Shown piece after piece: positions 37,849 through 48,422 of a stretch of DNA of 64,000 nucleotides. The DNA comes from Bacillota bacterium (GTDB lineage Bacteria; Bacillota; Dehalobacteriia; UBA4068; UBA4997). Numbering within the stretch: the stretch's first letter is position 1; every line of letters starts with the position of its first letter. Position numbers and translations under genes: made by a program. Under the pieces are notes generated by a model, which was not told the DNA's origin, did not search any database, and was given only the letters and a program-made list of their open reading frames with translations. Location: the NCBI GenBank assembly GCA_021771915.1, contig JAETNY010000001.1, positions 124,001 to 188,000 on the forward strand, read 5' to 3'.

Positions 37849-39795
37849 ATGAAATCAATTAAGTACAAAATCTTGGTTGGTATGCTGTCTGTGGTGCTTT
37901 TGGGTTCCACTCTTATTGGCATTATTACTGCTCTTTTGAATGCTGGCGGAATTGATACGCTGATGCAGAAAACATTGGGTCCGGCCACGCATATGGCGGC
38001 TGAGGCTGTGCAATGGAAGATGGATAATTATTGGACGGCGCTTCAGGAAGCGGCGGCTTCTGATATTTTTCGTAATTCAGACCCAACTGCGCCGGAACTG
38101 GTGCCGGTTCGTGATGATATTGCAGCGCGCAATGGCTTTATTTACGTTGGTAAAATGGACGCTGATGGTTATTCCTCCACAGGGTACAGTTATGCTGATG
38201 AATATTATTTTCAGAATTGTAAAGAAACCATGCAGCCTTATATTTCTGATATAATGAATGACGGTTCCCAGATGGTTTTTATTCTGGAGATGCCGATTAT
38301 TAAAGAGGGGCGCTTTGACGGTTTGGTTTATGCCGGTATCAGCGCTGACTTTTTGACGGATATTGTAGTAGATTTGGCTATGGGCGATGATGGAATGGCC
38401 TATGTTTTGGATAATCGTGGCTATGTTATTGGGCATCGTGACAGTTCTGTTGTTGTGGAGGGCTCCAACATGATTGAAGCAGCCAAAACCGATGACAGTT
38501 TGGCCGATGTGGCGGCGGTAAATCAGCGCATGATTCAGGGTGAAACTGGTTTTGGTACATATAAGTTTTATGGCGATAATAAATTTGTGGGTTTTGCACC
38601 GATTGGTGGCAATCAAAATTGGAGTATAGCGATTGAGGCCAGTCAGCGAGAGTTTAAATCAACGCTGGATAAAAGTATCATGCTTACCATATTGGTGATT
38701 TTGTTTGTGGTGGCTTCTTCTTTCTTTATCGCCATGCGTTTGGCTCGCTCAATCTCCAATCCTATACGCACTTGTGTTACACGGTTGCAGCAGCTGGCGG
38801 ATGGCGATTTGCAGACGCCAACGCCTTTGGTAAATTCTACTATTGAAACTACGGAGTTGACCAGGGCTCTGGAATCAACCATTGCCCGGTTAAACGATGT
38901 TTTGCAGGACGTTTCCATTAATTTGGGCAAAATGGCGCATGGCGATTTTCGAGAAAACAGTATACATTCTTATTCCGGTGATTTTGTGGCGATTGAAAAA
39001 TCAATAAGCACTATTCATAATTCTTTGCGAGATACGCTTTTTCGTATCAGTCAGTCTGCCGAAATGGTTGCCTCAAGTTCCGGTCAGGTGGCAAGCAGTT
39101 CTAATTCCCTGAGCCAGGGCGCTACGGAGCAGGCAAGCGCTGTTCAGGAACTTTCCGCAACTATTAATGGTATTTCCGAAAACGCCAAGCAAACGGCAGC
39201 CGCGGCAGAGGAAGCCGGTCAGTTTGTTAATGAAGTTCTGTCCAAACTCGGGGTCAGCGTGGATTATGTTAGTGAATTGAACCTGGCTATGAAGCGAATT
39301 TCCAATTCATCAGAGGAGATTGGCAAAATTATTAATACGATTGAAGATATTGCTTTTCAAACTAATATTTTGGCCTTGAATGCTGCGGTGGAGGCGGCTA
39401 GGGCAGGTTCTGCCGGCAAGGGCTTTGCAGTTGTGGCTGATGAGGTGCGCAGGCTGGCATCAATGTCTGATGAAGCCGCTAAAGCAACCAAGGATTTGAT
39501 TGAGGGTTCAATTATGGCTGTTGCCGACGGTGAGAAAGTGGTTGTCAAAGTTACGGATTCTTTGACCCAGACCAATACTATTGCCGGCAATGTAACTGAG
39601 AAAATGGATATTGTGGTTACGGCTGTTGAGAGTCAGACAACGGCTATTTCACAGGTTACGGAGGGTATCGACCAGATATCGGCGGTGGTTCAGGTTACTT
39701 CTGCTACTTCCGAGGAAAGCGCTGCTACTTCACAGGAACTTTCAGAACAATCTAAGCTGATGAATAATCTGGTTGGTGAATTTCAGTTGAAATAA
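37849..39795 (+). CDS. Methyl-accepting chemotaxis protein with Cache-type sensor domain
   Basis: TM, extracellular domain, TM, HAMP, signalling tip [48 protein letters not shown]. Confidence 0.96.
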   Translation: MKSIKYKILVGMLSVVLLGSTLIGIITALLNAGGIDTLMQKTLGPATHMAAEAVQWKMDNYWTALQEAAASDIFRNSDPTAPELVPVRDDIAARNGFIYVGKMDADGYSSTGYSYADEYYFQNCKETMQPYISDIMNDGSQMVFILEMPIIKEGRFDGLVYAGISADFLTDIVVDLAMGDDGMAYVLDNRGYVIGHRDSSVVVEGSNMIEAAKTDDSLADVAAVNQRMIQGETGFGTYKFYGDNKFVGFAPIGGNQNWSIAIEASQREFKSTLDKSIMLTILVILFVVASSFFIAMRLARSISNPIRTCVTRLQQLADGDLQTPTPLVNSTIETTELTRALESTIARLNDVLQDVSINLGKMAHGDFRENSIHSYSGDFVAIEKSISTIHNSLRDTLFRISQSAEMVASSSGQVASSSNSLSQGATEQASAVQELSATINGISENAKQTAAAAEEAGQFVNEVLSKLGVSVDYVSELNLAMKRISNSSEEIGKIINTIEDIAFQTNILALNAAVEAARAGSAGKGFAVVADEVRRLASMSDEAAKATKDLIEGSIMAVADGEKVVVKVTDSLTQTNTIAGNVTEKMDIVVTAVESQTTAISQVTEGIDQISAVVQVTSATSEESAATSQELSEQSKLMNNLVGEFQLK

Positions 39796-39820
39796 GTAAA
39801 ATAACAGGGTGGTGCGGAAA

Positions 39821-41515
39821 ATGAAAGTAATTATCGTGGGTGGTGTGGCTGGCGGCGCAAGCGCGGCGGCCAGACTGCGTCGGTTGGACGAAAGCGCGCA
39901 GATTATAATGTTGGAGCGTTCCGGGTATGTTTCTTATGCCAACTGCGGCCTGCCTTATTACATTGGCGGTACGATTAAGGAGCAGCGTAGTCTGACTTTA
40001 CAAACGCCGGCCAGCTTTGCGGCTCGTTTTAATGTGGAGGCCAGAGTTCAGCATGGGGTTTTGGCTATTGACCGCGAGTCTAAAACTGTTACGGTGCGCG
40101 ACCTGACAAATGGCCAGGAATATACAGAAAACTACGATAAGCTGATTTTGGCGCCGGGAGCCCGGCCGGTTGTGCCGCCGCTGCCTGGTGTGGATAGCAG
40201 CAAAATTTATACGCTACGAACGGTGGAAGACACTTTGCGTTTGCGCGAGGCTGTGCTTAATAAGCAGATTAAAAGCGTGGCTGTAGTTGGCGCTGGCTTT
40301 GTGGGCGTGGAAATGGCGGAGAATTTGCAGGAACTGGGGCTGGAGGTCAGCTTAATTCAGCGTGAGGAACATATTCTGCCGCCGCTGGATAAGGATATGG
40401 CCAGCTTTTTGCATGCACATATGTGCGCGCAGGGGGTTAAACTGTTGCTGAACCAGAATGTGACCGCTTTTGCGGAAACAGCTGCCGGTATTGATGTTTT
40501 GCTGCAAGACCAGCCGGCTGTCAGCGTGGATATGGTGGTTTTGGCGGTGGGCGTGGCGCCGGAAACAGATTTGGCTCGGGCGGCCGGTTTGCAGCTGGGA
40601 GTTAAAGGCAGTATTATGGTTAATGAACACATGCAGACTTCAGACGCGGATATCTATGCGGTGGGCGATGCGGTTTCCGTTACCAACAGTGTGAGCGGCG
40701 AAAAGGCGCTTATTGCGCTGGCCGGGCCAGCCAACAAGCAGGGGCGGATTGCCGCTGAAAACATTGCCGGGCTGGATAGCTGCTATCAGGGTTCGCCGGC
40801 CACGGCAGTTTTGAAAGTTTTTAAGATGACGGCGGCTTTTACCGGCCTGAATGAACGGGCGGCTCGGGCGGCTGGTCTGGATTATGAAAAAATTATTTTG
40901 GCGCCGGCTTCGCATGCCTCCTATTATCCCGGCGGCAATTTAATGACTATTAAGCTGCTTTTTGCGCGAGATAGTCAGAAGATTATCGGTGCACAGATTG
41001 TTGGCTTTGACGGTGTGGATAAGCGTCTGGACGTTCTGGCTACGGCTATGCAGGCCGGACTGACGGTTCTGGCGCTGAAGGACATTGATTTGGCCTATGC
41101 GCCGCCATATTCTTCAGCCAAAGACCCGGTTAATATGGCCGGCTTTATTGCAGAAAATGTTGTTACTGGTAAAGTGCGCCAGTTCTTTTATGAGGATTTG
41201 GTCGCTTTGCCGCAGGACGGCAGTATAACCATGCTGGACGCGCGCACGCCGGCAGAATATGCGCAGGGGCATGCGGAGGGTTTTGATATCAATATTCCGG
41301 TTGACGAATTGCGCGGTCGTCTGCATGAGTTGAATAAAAGCAAGCCGGTTTATGTGATGTGCCGCACGGGTCTGCGCAGTTATATTGCTTGTCGGCAGCT
41401 TATGCAGGCCGGTTTTGAGTGTTATAACTTTGCCGGCGGCTATCTCTATTATGCCAGCGTGCATGATGAGTTTTTTGACAGTGGCTGCACGACTGAATGT
41501 GGCCGCAAAGCATAG
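39821..41515 (+). CDS. CoA-disulfide reductase-like flavoprotein with C-terminal rhodanese domain
   Basis: VIIVGGVAGGASAAARLRR, SYANCGLPYYIGG, DIYAVGDAV; C-term VMCRTGLRSYIACRQL. Confidence 0.93.
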   Translation: MKVIIVGGVAGGASAAARLRRLDESAQIIMLERSGYVSYANCGLPYYIGGTIKEQRSLTLQTPASFAARFNVEARVQHGVLAIDRESKTVTVRDLTNGQEYTENYDKLILAPGARPVVPPLPGVDSSKIYTLRTVEDTLRLREAVLNKQIKSVAVVGAGFVGVEMAENLQELGLEVSLIQREEHILPPLDKDMASFLHAHMCAQGVKLLLNQNVTAFAETAAGIDVLLQDQPAVSVDMVVLAVGVAPETDLARAAGLQLGVKGSIMVNEHMQTSDADIYAVGDAVSVTNSVSGEKALIALAGPANKQGRIAAENIAGLDSCYQGSPATAVLKVFKMTAAFTGLNERAARAAGLDYEKIILAPASHASYYPGGNLMTIKLLFARDSQKIIGAQIVGFDGVDKRLDVLATAMQAGLTVLALKDIDLAYAPPYSSAKDPVNMAGFIAENVVTGKVRQFFYEDLVALPQDGSITMLDARTPAEYAQGHAEGFDINIPVDELRGRLHELNKSKPVYVMCRTGLRSYIACRQLMQAGFECYNFAGGYLYYASVHDEFFDSGCTTECGRKA

Positions 41516-41528
41516 TTTAATATGTAGA

Positions 41529-41566
41529 AAATATCCCCAGGCGTTTTTTAGCGTTTGGGGATATTT
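41529..41566. terminator. Intrinsic terminator
   Basis: AAATATCCCCAGGCG ... CGTTTGGGGATATTTATTCTT. Confidence 0.88.
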
Positions 41567-41741
41567 ATTCTTAATCCATAAAAATATATAATAGGGATAG
41601 CGCATTGTTTTCTGGTATTCCAGAAAATTTTGTGAAATATTTGTAGACGTGCGCGGAAAAATTTGTTATAATTATAAAGTTAAGTAAATAATAACCTGTA
41701 AATACTTACAAAACAGACCAAAATATAAAGGAGCTGCGGAC

Positions 41742-42224
41742 ATGACTGAAGCAATGCTTAGGCCGCCTTTTATGGAAGCGGATTGGCCGACAAAAATCGA
41801 GTATATGAACGAAAATGAAAATTTTTATCACTCTGACGGTTTAGAGGTTGTGGAACTGGCAAAGGGTTGGGTGCATATGATTTTGCCGGTGCAGAAGCGT
41901 CATTTGAATTTACAGGGCATGGTGCATGGCGGCTGGCTGGCTTCGCTGATTGGTCAGGCGGCTGGCAAGGCGGCGCTTTCTTATGGTTATTTTGTGACGC
42001 CGGAGCAGATTTCTTTAAATTATCATAATAATTGCAGCGGCGGCGTTTTGCATGCGGTGGCCGCTGAAAAGAACCGCGGCAAGCATTTGGGCATTTATAC
42101 GGTTGACGTGCGCGATGACAAAGGGCTGTTGATTGCTTCTGGCACGGCGACATTGTATATTCAGGATAAAATTGTTGATTTTCCGCGTGAAAGGCGCGCG
42201 GTTTCACAGTCGGATTTTATTTAG
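41742..42224 (+). CDS. PaaI-family hotdog thioesterase
   Basis: NLQGMVHGGWLASLIGQAAGKAALS; SLNYHNNCSGG; TATLYI. Confidence 0.85.
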   Translation: MTEAMLRPPFMEADWPTKIEYMNENENFYHSDGLEVVELAKGWVHMILPVQKRHLNLQGMVHGGWLASLIGQAAGKAALSYGYFVTPEQISLNYHNNCSGGVLHAVAAEKNRGKHLGIYTVDVRDDKGLLIASGTATLYIQDKIVDFPRERRAVSQSDFI

Positions 42225-42238
42225 GGGGCATTGGGATA

Positions 42239-43927
42239 ATGAACTGGTTAGCGGAAACACGTTTTTATTTGAAACAGGATTTACAGGCGGCGGCAGAGGC
42301 GGCTCGGTCGGCTGGTCTGCTTAATTTTGAGGAGTTGCCGGATTTTGTGATTGAGCGCCCAAGAGAAAAGGCGCATGGTGATTTTGCGGCCAATCTGGCG
42401 ATGCTGCTGGCCAGACAGGCCAAAATGGCGCCGCGCAAGATTGCGGAGTTGTTGGTGGCGCAGCTTTATCAGGACAAGCCGGCAGTTTGGGTGGAACGCG
42501 TGGAGATTGCCGGCGCTGGTTTTATCAATTTTTATATGAAGCCTGATTGGCTGACGTCTGGTCTGGCTGATGCGGCGCAGCGTGGTACTGCCTTTGGTGA
42601 AAGTGACTTCGGTCAGGGTGAGCGCGTTAATGTGGAATTTGTTTCAGCCAATCCTACCGGTGAGTTACATCTGGGTAACGCCCGAGGCGCGGCGATTGGC
42701 GATAGTCTGGCGAATATTATGCAAGCGGCCGGTTTTGCGGTGGAGCGTGAATATTATATCAATGACGCCGGCAAGCAGATTGAGAATTTTGGGCTTTCTC
42801 TGGAGGCGCGTTATTTGCAGCAGCTGGGGCAGGAAGTGGAATTTCCTGAGGACGGCTATCACGGCGAGGATATTGTCGAAACAGTAAAAAATTATATCGA
42901 AACAGAGGGCGATAAGCTGCTGACGGTTCAGCCGGATTTACGCCGGGAAATTTTGACGCGTTTTGCTCTGCAAAAGAAGTTGGACGCTATTCGGACGGCG
43001 CTGTTGCATTACGGCGTGGAATATGATACCTGGTTCAGCGAGCAGACTTTGCATGACAGCGGCGCGGTGAAGCAGGTGGTGACTGATTATAAGGATGCTG
43101 GTTTGCTGTTGGAGCAGGAAGACGCGCTCTGGTTTGCGGCGGATAAATGTGGCTGCGATAAACCGGAGGTGCTGGTGCGCGCTAATGGTATTCCCACCTA
43201 TTATACGGCGGATATTGCTTATCATAAAAACAAGTTTGAGCGCGGTTTTAGTCGGCTTATCAATATTTGGGGCGCCGACCATCATGGTCATGTGGCGCGT
43301 CTGAAATCGGCTATGGGAGCGCTTGGGTATTCCGAGGACAAGTTAGAGGTTATTTTAATGCAGTTGGTGCGTTTGTTCTCCAACGGCGAGATTATGCGCA
43401 TGTCCAAACGCGCCGGCACTTATGTTACACTGGAAGAACTGTTGGAGGAGGTTGGCCGGGACGCTGCGCGCTTTTTCTTTGTGATGCGTTCTGCTGACAG
43501 TCAGATGGATTTTGATTTGGATTTGGCTAAAAGTCAATCTATGGATAACCCGGTTTACTATGTGCAGTATGCGCATGCGCGAATTAACAGCATTTTAATG
43601 CAGGCGGCGGAGCAGGGCGTTGAGTTGGTGGATTTGGCAACGGTGAATTTTGCATTGCTGGTTGATGAAACTGAGCGCGATTTGCTGCGCAAAATTTTGG
43701 AGTTGCCAGATGAAATTGTGGCGGCGGCGGTGCAGAGAGCACCGCATAAAATTGCCGCTTATGTTATGGATTTGGGCGCGCTTTTCCATAGCTTTTATGC
43801 TGTTTGTCGGGTTTTGGGCGTGGACGCGGATTTGCAGCAGGCCCGGCTTTGGCTTTGCCGGGTGACGGCTGGAGCGGTGGCCAAATGTTTGCAGCTTTTG
43901 GGCGTGTCCGCACCGGATAAGATGTAA
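42239..43927 (+). CDS. argS: Arginyl-tRNA synthetase
   Basis: VEFVSANPTGELHLGNARGAAIGD, NIWGADHHGHVARL, MRMSKRAG. Confidence 0.98.
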   Translation: MNWLAETRFYLKQDLQAAAEAARSAGLLNFEELPDFVIERPREKAHGDFAANLAMLLARQAKMAPRKIAELLVAQLYQDKPAVWVERVEIAGAGFINFYMKPDWLTSGLADAAQRGTAFGESDFGQGERVNVEFVSANPTGELHLGNARGAAIGDSLANIMQAAGFAVEREYYINDAGKQIENFGLSLEARYLQQLGQEVEFPEDGYHGEDIVETVKNYIETEGDKLLTVQPDLRREILTRFALQKKLDAIRTALLHYGVEYDTWFSEQTLHDSGAVKQVVTDYKDAGLLLEQEDALWFAADKCGCDKPEVLVRANGIPTYYTADIAYHKNKFERGFSRLINIWGADHHGHVARLKSAMGALGYSEDKLEVILMQLVRLFSNGEIMRMSKRAGTYVTLEELLEEVGRDAARFFFVMRSADSQMDFDLDLAKSQSMDNPVYYVQYAHARINSILMQAAEQGVELVDLATVNFALLVDETERDLLRKILELPDEIVAAAVQRAPHKIAAYVMDLGALFHSFYAVCRVLGVDADLQQARLWLCRVTAGAVAKCLQLLGVSAPDKM

Positions 43928-43954
43928 AGCTGAAAACGAGGTTGAAAAAATATT

Positions 43955-45520
43955 ATGGCGACAAAATATATATTTTTTACCGGCGGCGTGGTTTCCTCGC
44001 TGGGCAAAGGTCTGACAGCGGCCTCGCTTGGCACGCTGCTTAAGGGGCGCGGTCTGAAAGTTGGCGTTTTGCGGCTGGATACTTATTTTAATACGGATAA
44101 CGGTCAGATGAACCCTTACCAGCATGGTGAAGTTTTTGTTACTAACGATGGCAGCGAAACTGATTTGGCGCTTGGGCATTATGAGCGCTTTATGAATATC
44201 AGCCTGGGGCAAAGTTGTTGCAGTACTCTGGGGCGCATTTATCGGCGTATTCTGGACCGGGAGCGTTCAGGTGATTTTGGCGGTAATACCGTGCAGGTTA
44301 TTCCACACGTTACCAATGAGATTAAACGCACGATTACCAGCGGTTTGGCTGAGTTGGCTTTTGACGTGATTATTGTGGAAATCGGCGGCGTGGTTGGTGA
44401 TATTGAGTCCCTGGCTTTTTTGGAAACCATCCGTCAACTGCGTTATGATTTGGGCAAGGAAAATACGCTTTTTGTACATGTGGCGTTGGTTCCTTATCTG
44501 CGCGTGGCCGGAGAGGCCAAAACCAAGCCGGTGCAGCACAGCGTGAAAACTATGCGCAGTCTGGGCTTGCAGCCTGATGTAATTATCTGTCGCACGGAAG
44601 TGGAGTTGGAGGAAGCCGCTATCAGCAAAATTTCTCTGTTCTGTGATATTGAGCGTGCGGCAGTTTTTCAGGAGGTTTATACCGATAATGTTTATGAATT
44701 GCCGCTGACGCTGCACCGGCAGGGTTTGGATAAAATTGTGGCGGAAAGACTGCGTCTGCCGGAAAAGGAGGCAGATATCAGCGGCTGGGACGCATTTTAT
44801 CAGCGTAGTTTGGCAAATAATAAGCCTGTGCGGCTGGCGCTTATCGGTAAATATACCAGCCTGCCGGACGCTTATATCAGTTTGGCTGAAGCGCTACGCC
44901 ATTGCGGTATCAATTTGGGTATTGATGTGCAGGTGGACATGTTGGCGGCGCAGGAATTGACTCCGGAAAACCTGACGGAGCGTTTATCGGAATATGCCGG
45001 CTTGGTTATTCCCAACGGTTTTGGCGTGCGTGGCACCGACGGCATGATTTTGGCGGCCGGCTGGGCGCGGCAGCAGCAAAAGCCCTGTCTGGCTATTGGC
45101 ATGGGTATGCATGCGATGCTGGTTGATTATGCGCGCAATGTGGCCGGACTGGCAGCGGCGATGCCGGAGAGTGGCTCACCCGATGTGCTTTTTACGGCCA
45201 GAAGCAGCAGCGGCAGCCTGGAATGTGGTCTGATGCCAGTCAGTTTGCGTGAAAAAAGCCGATTGGCGGCGATTTATGGTCGTTTGGAAATTCATGAGCG
45301 GCATCGGCACCGTTATGTACTGCGTGAAGATGTGGCAGCGGCTTTGAGCAAGGCCGGTTTGCAGATAAGTGGTCGTTCGGCGGAAAGCAATTTTGCGGAA
45401 GCTATTGAACTGTCGGCGGAAAACCACCCCTGGTTTATCGGTTGCCAGTATCACCCGGAATTTATATCCCGGCCGGAGCAACCGCACCCGTTGATTATGG
45501 ATTTTTTGCAAAATATTTGA
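43955..45520 (+). CDS. pyrG: CTP synthase homologue with degenerate catalytic residues
   Basis: KYIFFTGGVVSSLGKGLTAASLG, PYQHGEVFVTNDGSETDLALGHYERF, VEIGGVVGDIES, AKTKPVQHSV; GATase domain with CQYHPEF but GMGMH instead of GICLGMQ. Confidence 0.9.
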   Translation: MATKYIFFTGGVVSSLGKGLTAASLGTLLKGRGLKVGVLRLDTYFNTDNGQMNPYQHGEVFVTNDGSETDLALGHYERFMNISLGQSCCSTLGRIYRRILDRERSGDFGGNTVQVIPHVTNEIKRTITSGLAELAFDVIIVEIGGVVGDIESLAFLETIRQLRYDLGKENTLFVHVALVPYLRVAGEAKTKPVQHSVKTMRSLGLQPDVIICRTEVELEEAAISKISLFCDIERAAVFQEVYTDNVYELPLTLHRQGLDKIVAERLRLPEKEADISGWDAFYQRSLANNKPVRLALIGKYTSLPDAYISLAEALRHCGINLGIDVQVDMLAAQELTPENLTERLSEYAGLVIPNGFGVRGTDGMILAAGWARQQQKPCLAIGMGMHAMLVDYARNVAGLAAAMPESGSPDVLFTARSSSGSLECGLMPVSLREKSRLAAIYGRLEIHERHRHRYVLREDVAAALSKAGLQISGRSAESNFAEAIELSAENHPWFIGCQYHPEFISRPEQPHPLIMDFLQNI

Positions 45521-45550
45521 GTAATATTTTAATTAAAGAGGAGAAAAATT

Positions 45551-46666
45551 TTGGTTAAGGTAACAGACGAATATCAATTCCGCCTGCTGGCTGATGAGCC
45601 TGGTAATGCGGAGAAATTTGACGCTTTTGTGGCGGCGCACCCCAAGGGGCATGTGTTGCAAAGCTGGAATTGGGGGCAGGTTAAGCAACCGGCCTGGCAG
45701 CCGCTGCGTTTGGTGGCGGAAAAGGCCGGGCAGATTTGCGGCGCGGTTTTGCTGTTGCAGCGGCAACTGCCGGCTGGACTGGGGCAGATTTTTTATTCAC
45801 CGCGCGGCCCGGTGCTGGATATTGCTGATGAGGCGCTTTGGCAGCGGCTGGTGGCGGAGGTTGGCCGGCTGGCAAAGGAACGCGGCGCAATTTATTGGAA
45901 GATTGACCCGGACGTAGATATTGACGCGCCGGAGGCCGTGGTTTGGCATGAGCGCCTGAAACAGTCCGGTTTTGCCCTTGTGGATAAAGGCGAGGGTTTT
46001 GAGGGTATTCAGCCGCGCTTTGTTTTTCGGTTGGATATTGCGCCAGAGGTGGAAACATTGCTGGCTAACTGTCATCAGAAAACGCGTTATAATATTCGTC
46101 TGGCCGGGCGCAAGGGTGTGGAGATTGTCAGCGGCGCCGGGCGCGATTGTCTGCCGGAATTTTACCGAATTTTGACGACAACCGCCACGCGTGACCATTT
46201 TCTTATTCGTCCGTACAGCTATTTTGAGGGCTTTTACGACTATTTGCACCCGGTTGGGCAGACTGAACTTTTTATGGCTTACTATGAGGGCGAGGCGATT
46301 GCCGGCACGCTGGCTTTTCGCATGGGTGATAAGGCCTGGTATATTTACGGCGCCAGTTCTAATTCACATCGTAATTTGATGCCCAACTATCTTATTCAGT
46401 GGACGATGATTGAGTGGGCCAAAGCGCAGGGCTGCACGATGTATGATTTCCGCGGCGTGCCGGGGCATGTGGCGGAGGACCACCCTTTGTATGGCCTGGT
46501 GAAGTTTAAAAAGGGTTTTGGCGGCAAATATACGGAATTTATCGGCGAATATGATTTGGTATTTAATCAGAGCAAATATAAGATGTATAATTTTTTGGAG
46601 CCAATCTATCAGAAAAATGTGCGCAAGATTATTAATTTGAAGAAAAAATTAAAGGGTCAGAAATAA
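45551..46666 (+). CDS. Peptidoglycan bridge-forming aminoacyltransferase (FemAB/MurM family)
   Basis: HVLQSWNWGQVK, YFSPRGPVL-like FYSPRGPVLD, WKIDPDV, ALAFRMGDKAWYIYGASSNSHRNLMPNYLIQW, DFRGVPG. TTG start. Confidence 0.9.
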   Translation: MVKVTDEYQFRLLADEPGNAEKFDAFVAAHPKGHVLQSWNWGQVKQPAWQPLRLVAEKAGQICGAVLLLQRQLPAGLGQIFYSPRGPVLDIADEALWQRLVAEVGRLAKERGAIYWKIDPDVDIDAPEAVVWHERLKQSGFALVDKGEGFEGIQPRFVFRLDIAPEVETLLANCHQKTRYNIRLAGRKGVEIVSGAGRDCLPEFYRILTTTATRDHFLIRPYSYFEGFYDYLHPVGQTELFMAYYEGEAIAGTLAFRMGDKAWYIYGASSNSHRNLMPNYLIQWTMIEWAKAQGCTMYDFRGVPGHVAEDHPLYGLVKFKKGFGGKYTEFIGEYDLVFNQSKYKMYNFLEPIYQKNVRKIINLKKKLKGQK

Positions 46667-46677
46667 AAGGCCGAAAG

Positions 46678-47898
46678 TTGAGATTTGCTATGGCAGAAAA
46701 TATTTTGGCAAAATTGCAGCATTGGATAGAAATTGATTTGGATAAGCTGGCCAGTAATGCACAGATTTTGCGGCAGCATTTGCAGGCGCAGACGCCGGGG
46801 CTGAAGCTTTGGGCGGTGGTGAAAAACGACGCTTATGGCTACGGCGCGGTGGAGTGCGCACAGACGCTGGTTACGTCAGGTGTGGACGGTCTGGCGGTGA
46901 CCTCGTTGGAGGAGGCTTTGCAGCTGCGCGAGGCTGGTCTGGAAACGCCGTTGCTGGTGTTTCTGCCACCGCAGGCGGCGGAATTGGATTTGTTTGCGCA
47001 ATATCATTTGACGGCTACGCTGGACAGTGCTTATACAGCGGAAATTTTGCAGGGTTGGCCGCAGGTTGCGTGTCATCTTAAAGTAAATACCGGTATGAAC
47101 CGTTTCGGCGTTAATCCGGGCGAGGAACTGGCTGCGGTTTTGCAGCTTTTGGCGCAGGCTGACGCTCCGAGGCTGACTGGGGTATATTCACATCTGGCGA
47201 CGGCGTTGGCGGCTGATGAAAAATTTGCCAGAGTGCAAATTGAGCGTTTTGCGCAGGCTAGGGAACAGGTGTTGGCGGTGCGGCCGGCGGAGGACATTTG
47301 TTTTCATCTGGCCAATTCGGCTGGCTGTCTGCGTTTTCCGCAGGCGCATTTTTCGGCGGTGCGTATTGGTTCGGCGCTTTATGGTCAACTGGGTCTGGCG
47401 AAAAAGTTGGGCTTAAATCTGGTCGACCCTTTTTCGGCCAAAGCGCGCGTGGCGGCGGTGCGCCAGTTGTCCAAGGGTGATGGAGTGGGGTATAATCAGG
47501 AGTTTTGTGCGCCGAAGCCCATGCGTCTGGCGGTTATTCCGTATGGTTATGGCGATGGCTTTGGCGTTATGCCTAATGCCAGGGAATTGACGATTAAGGA
47601 CAGCGTGCAGGAGATGAGCCGCAATATTGGCCGGTTGGTTTTGGGGCGCTATCAGCGCGGCGTTTATTATCAGGGCCGGCTGCTGCCGGTTTTGGGGCGT
47701 GTGGCTATGCAAAGCATGATGGTGGATATTGGCGATTTGCCTTTGCAGCCGGGGGCGGTGGTTGATGTGCCAATTCGGCGTACAGCGGCTTCATCGCGGC
47801 TGCCCAGGGTCTATATCGAAAAGGGGAAAATTGTCGCAGTACATGTTCTGATGGCGCAAAAATTGGATTTGGGTGGCGTCAGCCCAAAAAAGGCGTAA
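46678..47898 (+). CDS. alr: Alanine racemase
   Basis: WAVVKNDAYGYGAVECA (PLP Lys), LKVNTGMNRFGV, VGYNQEF, GRVAMQSMMVDIGD. Confidence 0.95.
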   Translation: MRFAMAENILAKLQHWIEIDLDKLASNAQILRQHLQAQTPGLKLWAVVKNDAYGYGAVECAQTLVTSGVDGLAVTSLEEALQLREAGLETPLLVFLPPQAAELDLFAQYHLTATLDSAYTAEILQGWPQVACHLKVNTGMNRFGVNPGEELAAVLQLLAQADAPRLTGVYSHLATALAADEKFARVQIERFAQAREQVLAVRPAEDICFHLANSAGCLRFPQAHFSAVRIGSALYGQLGLAKKLGLNLVDPFSAKARVAAVRQLSKGDGVGYNQEFCAPKPMRLAVIPYGYGDGFGVMPNARELTIKDSVQEMSRNIGRLVLGRYQRGVYYQGRLLPVLGRVAMQSMMVDIGDLPLQPGAVVDVPIRRTAASSRLPRVYIEKGKIVAVHVLMAQKLDLGGVSPKKA

Positions 47899-47935
47899 AA
47901 AAATCTACTTTTTGCAGGGAAAAGTGAAAAAAGAC

Positions 47936-47964
47936 TTGCATTTTGCCTGTTGTGGTGATAAAAT
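47936..47964 (+). promoter_or_regulatory. Promoter upstream of hup
   Basis: TTGCAT - 17 nt - TAAAAT. Confidence 0.65.
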
Positions 47965-48056
47965 AGTAAAAAGTTCTAGCAAAGTTTTATGCTGCCAAGC
48001 TCGCTTCGTGGTAGGACAGGCTATGATGTGGGCAGGTCATTTAGGAGGTAATCACA

Positions 48057-48329
48057 TTGAACAAAACAGAACTGATTAATGCCATTGCTGCGGAAGCAGA
48101 ATTGAGCAAAAAAGATGCGGGCAAGGCGCTGGACGCTTTTGTTGAAGTTGTTACCAGAAGCCTGAAAAATGATGAAAAAGTACAGTTGATTGGCTTTGGC
48201 ACTTTTGAAGTGCGCGAGCGCGCTGCACGCAAGGGGCATAATCCGCAGACTGGTGAAGAAATTCAAATCCAGGCAGCCAAAGTGCCGGCGTTTAAGGCTG
48301 GTAAGGCTCTGAAAGAAACTATTGCCTAA
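48057..48329 (+). CDS. hup: HU family DNA-binding protein
   Basis: [52 protein letters not shown] start after AGGAGGT. Confidence 0.97.
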   Translation: MNKTELINAIAAEAELSKKDAGKALDAFVEVVTRSLKNDEKVQLIGFGTFEVRERAARKGHNPQTGEEIQIQAAKVPAFKAGKALKETIA

Positions 48330-48349
48330 AAGCTTGGTTTCACTTTATA

Positions 48350-48387
48350 AATAGAGAGGGACGGCTTGCCGCTCCTCTCTATTTTAA
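48350..48387 (+). terminator. Intrinsic terminator after hup
   Basis: AATAGAGAGG...CCTCTCTATTTT. Confidence 0.85.
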
Positions 48388-48422
48388 ATTATAGAAAAAA
48401 TCACAGACAGGAATGATAGATA

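Noticed and set aside
39821-41515. Rhodanese fusion in the CoA-disulfide reductase as novel
   Set aside because: CoADR-rhodanese fusions are a known architecture.
43955-45520. Frameshift or sequencing error explaining the CTP synthase substitutions
   Set aside because: The frame is intact through the C-terminal CQYHPEF motif and the changes are separate codon substitutions in several motifs, so a local frameshift does not explain them.
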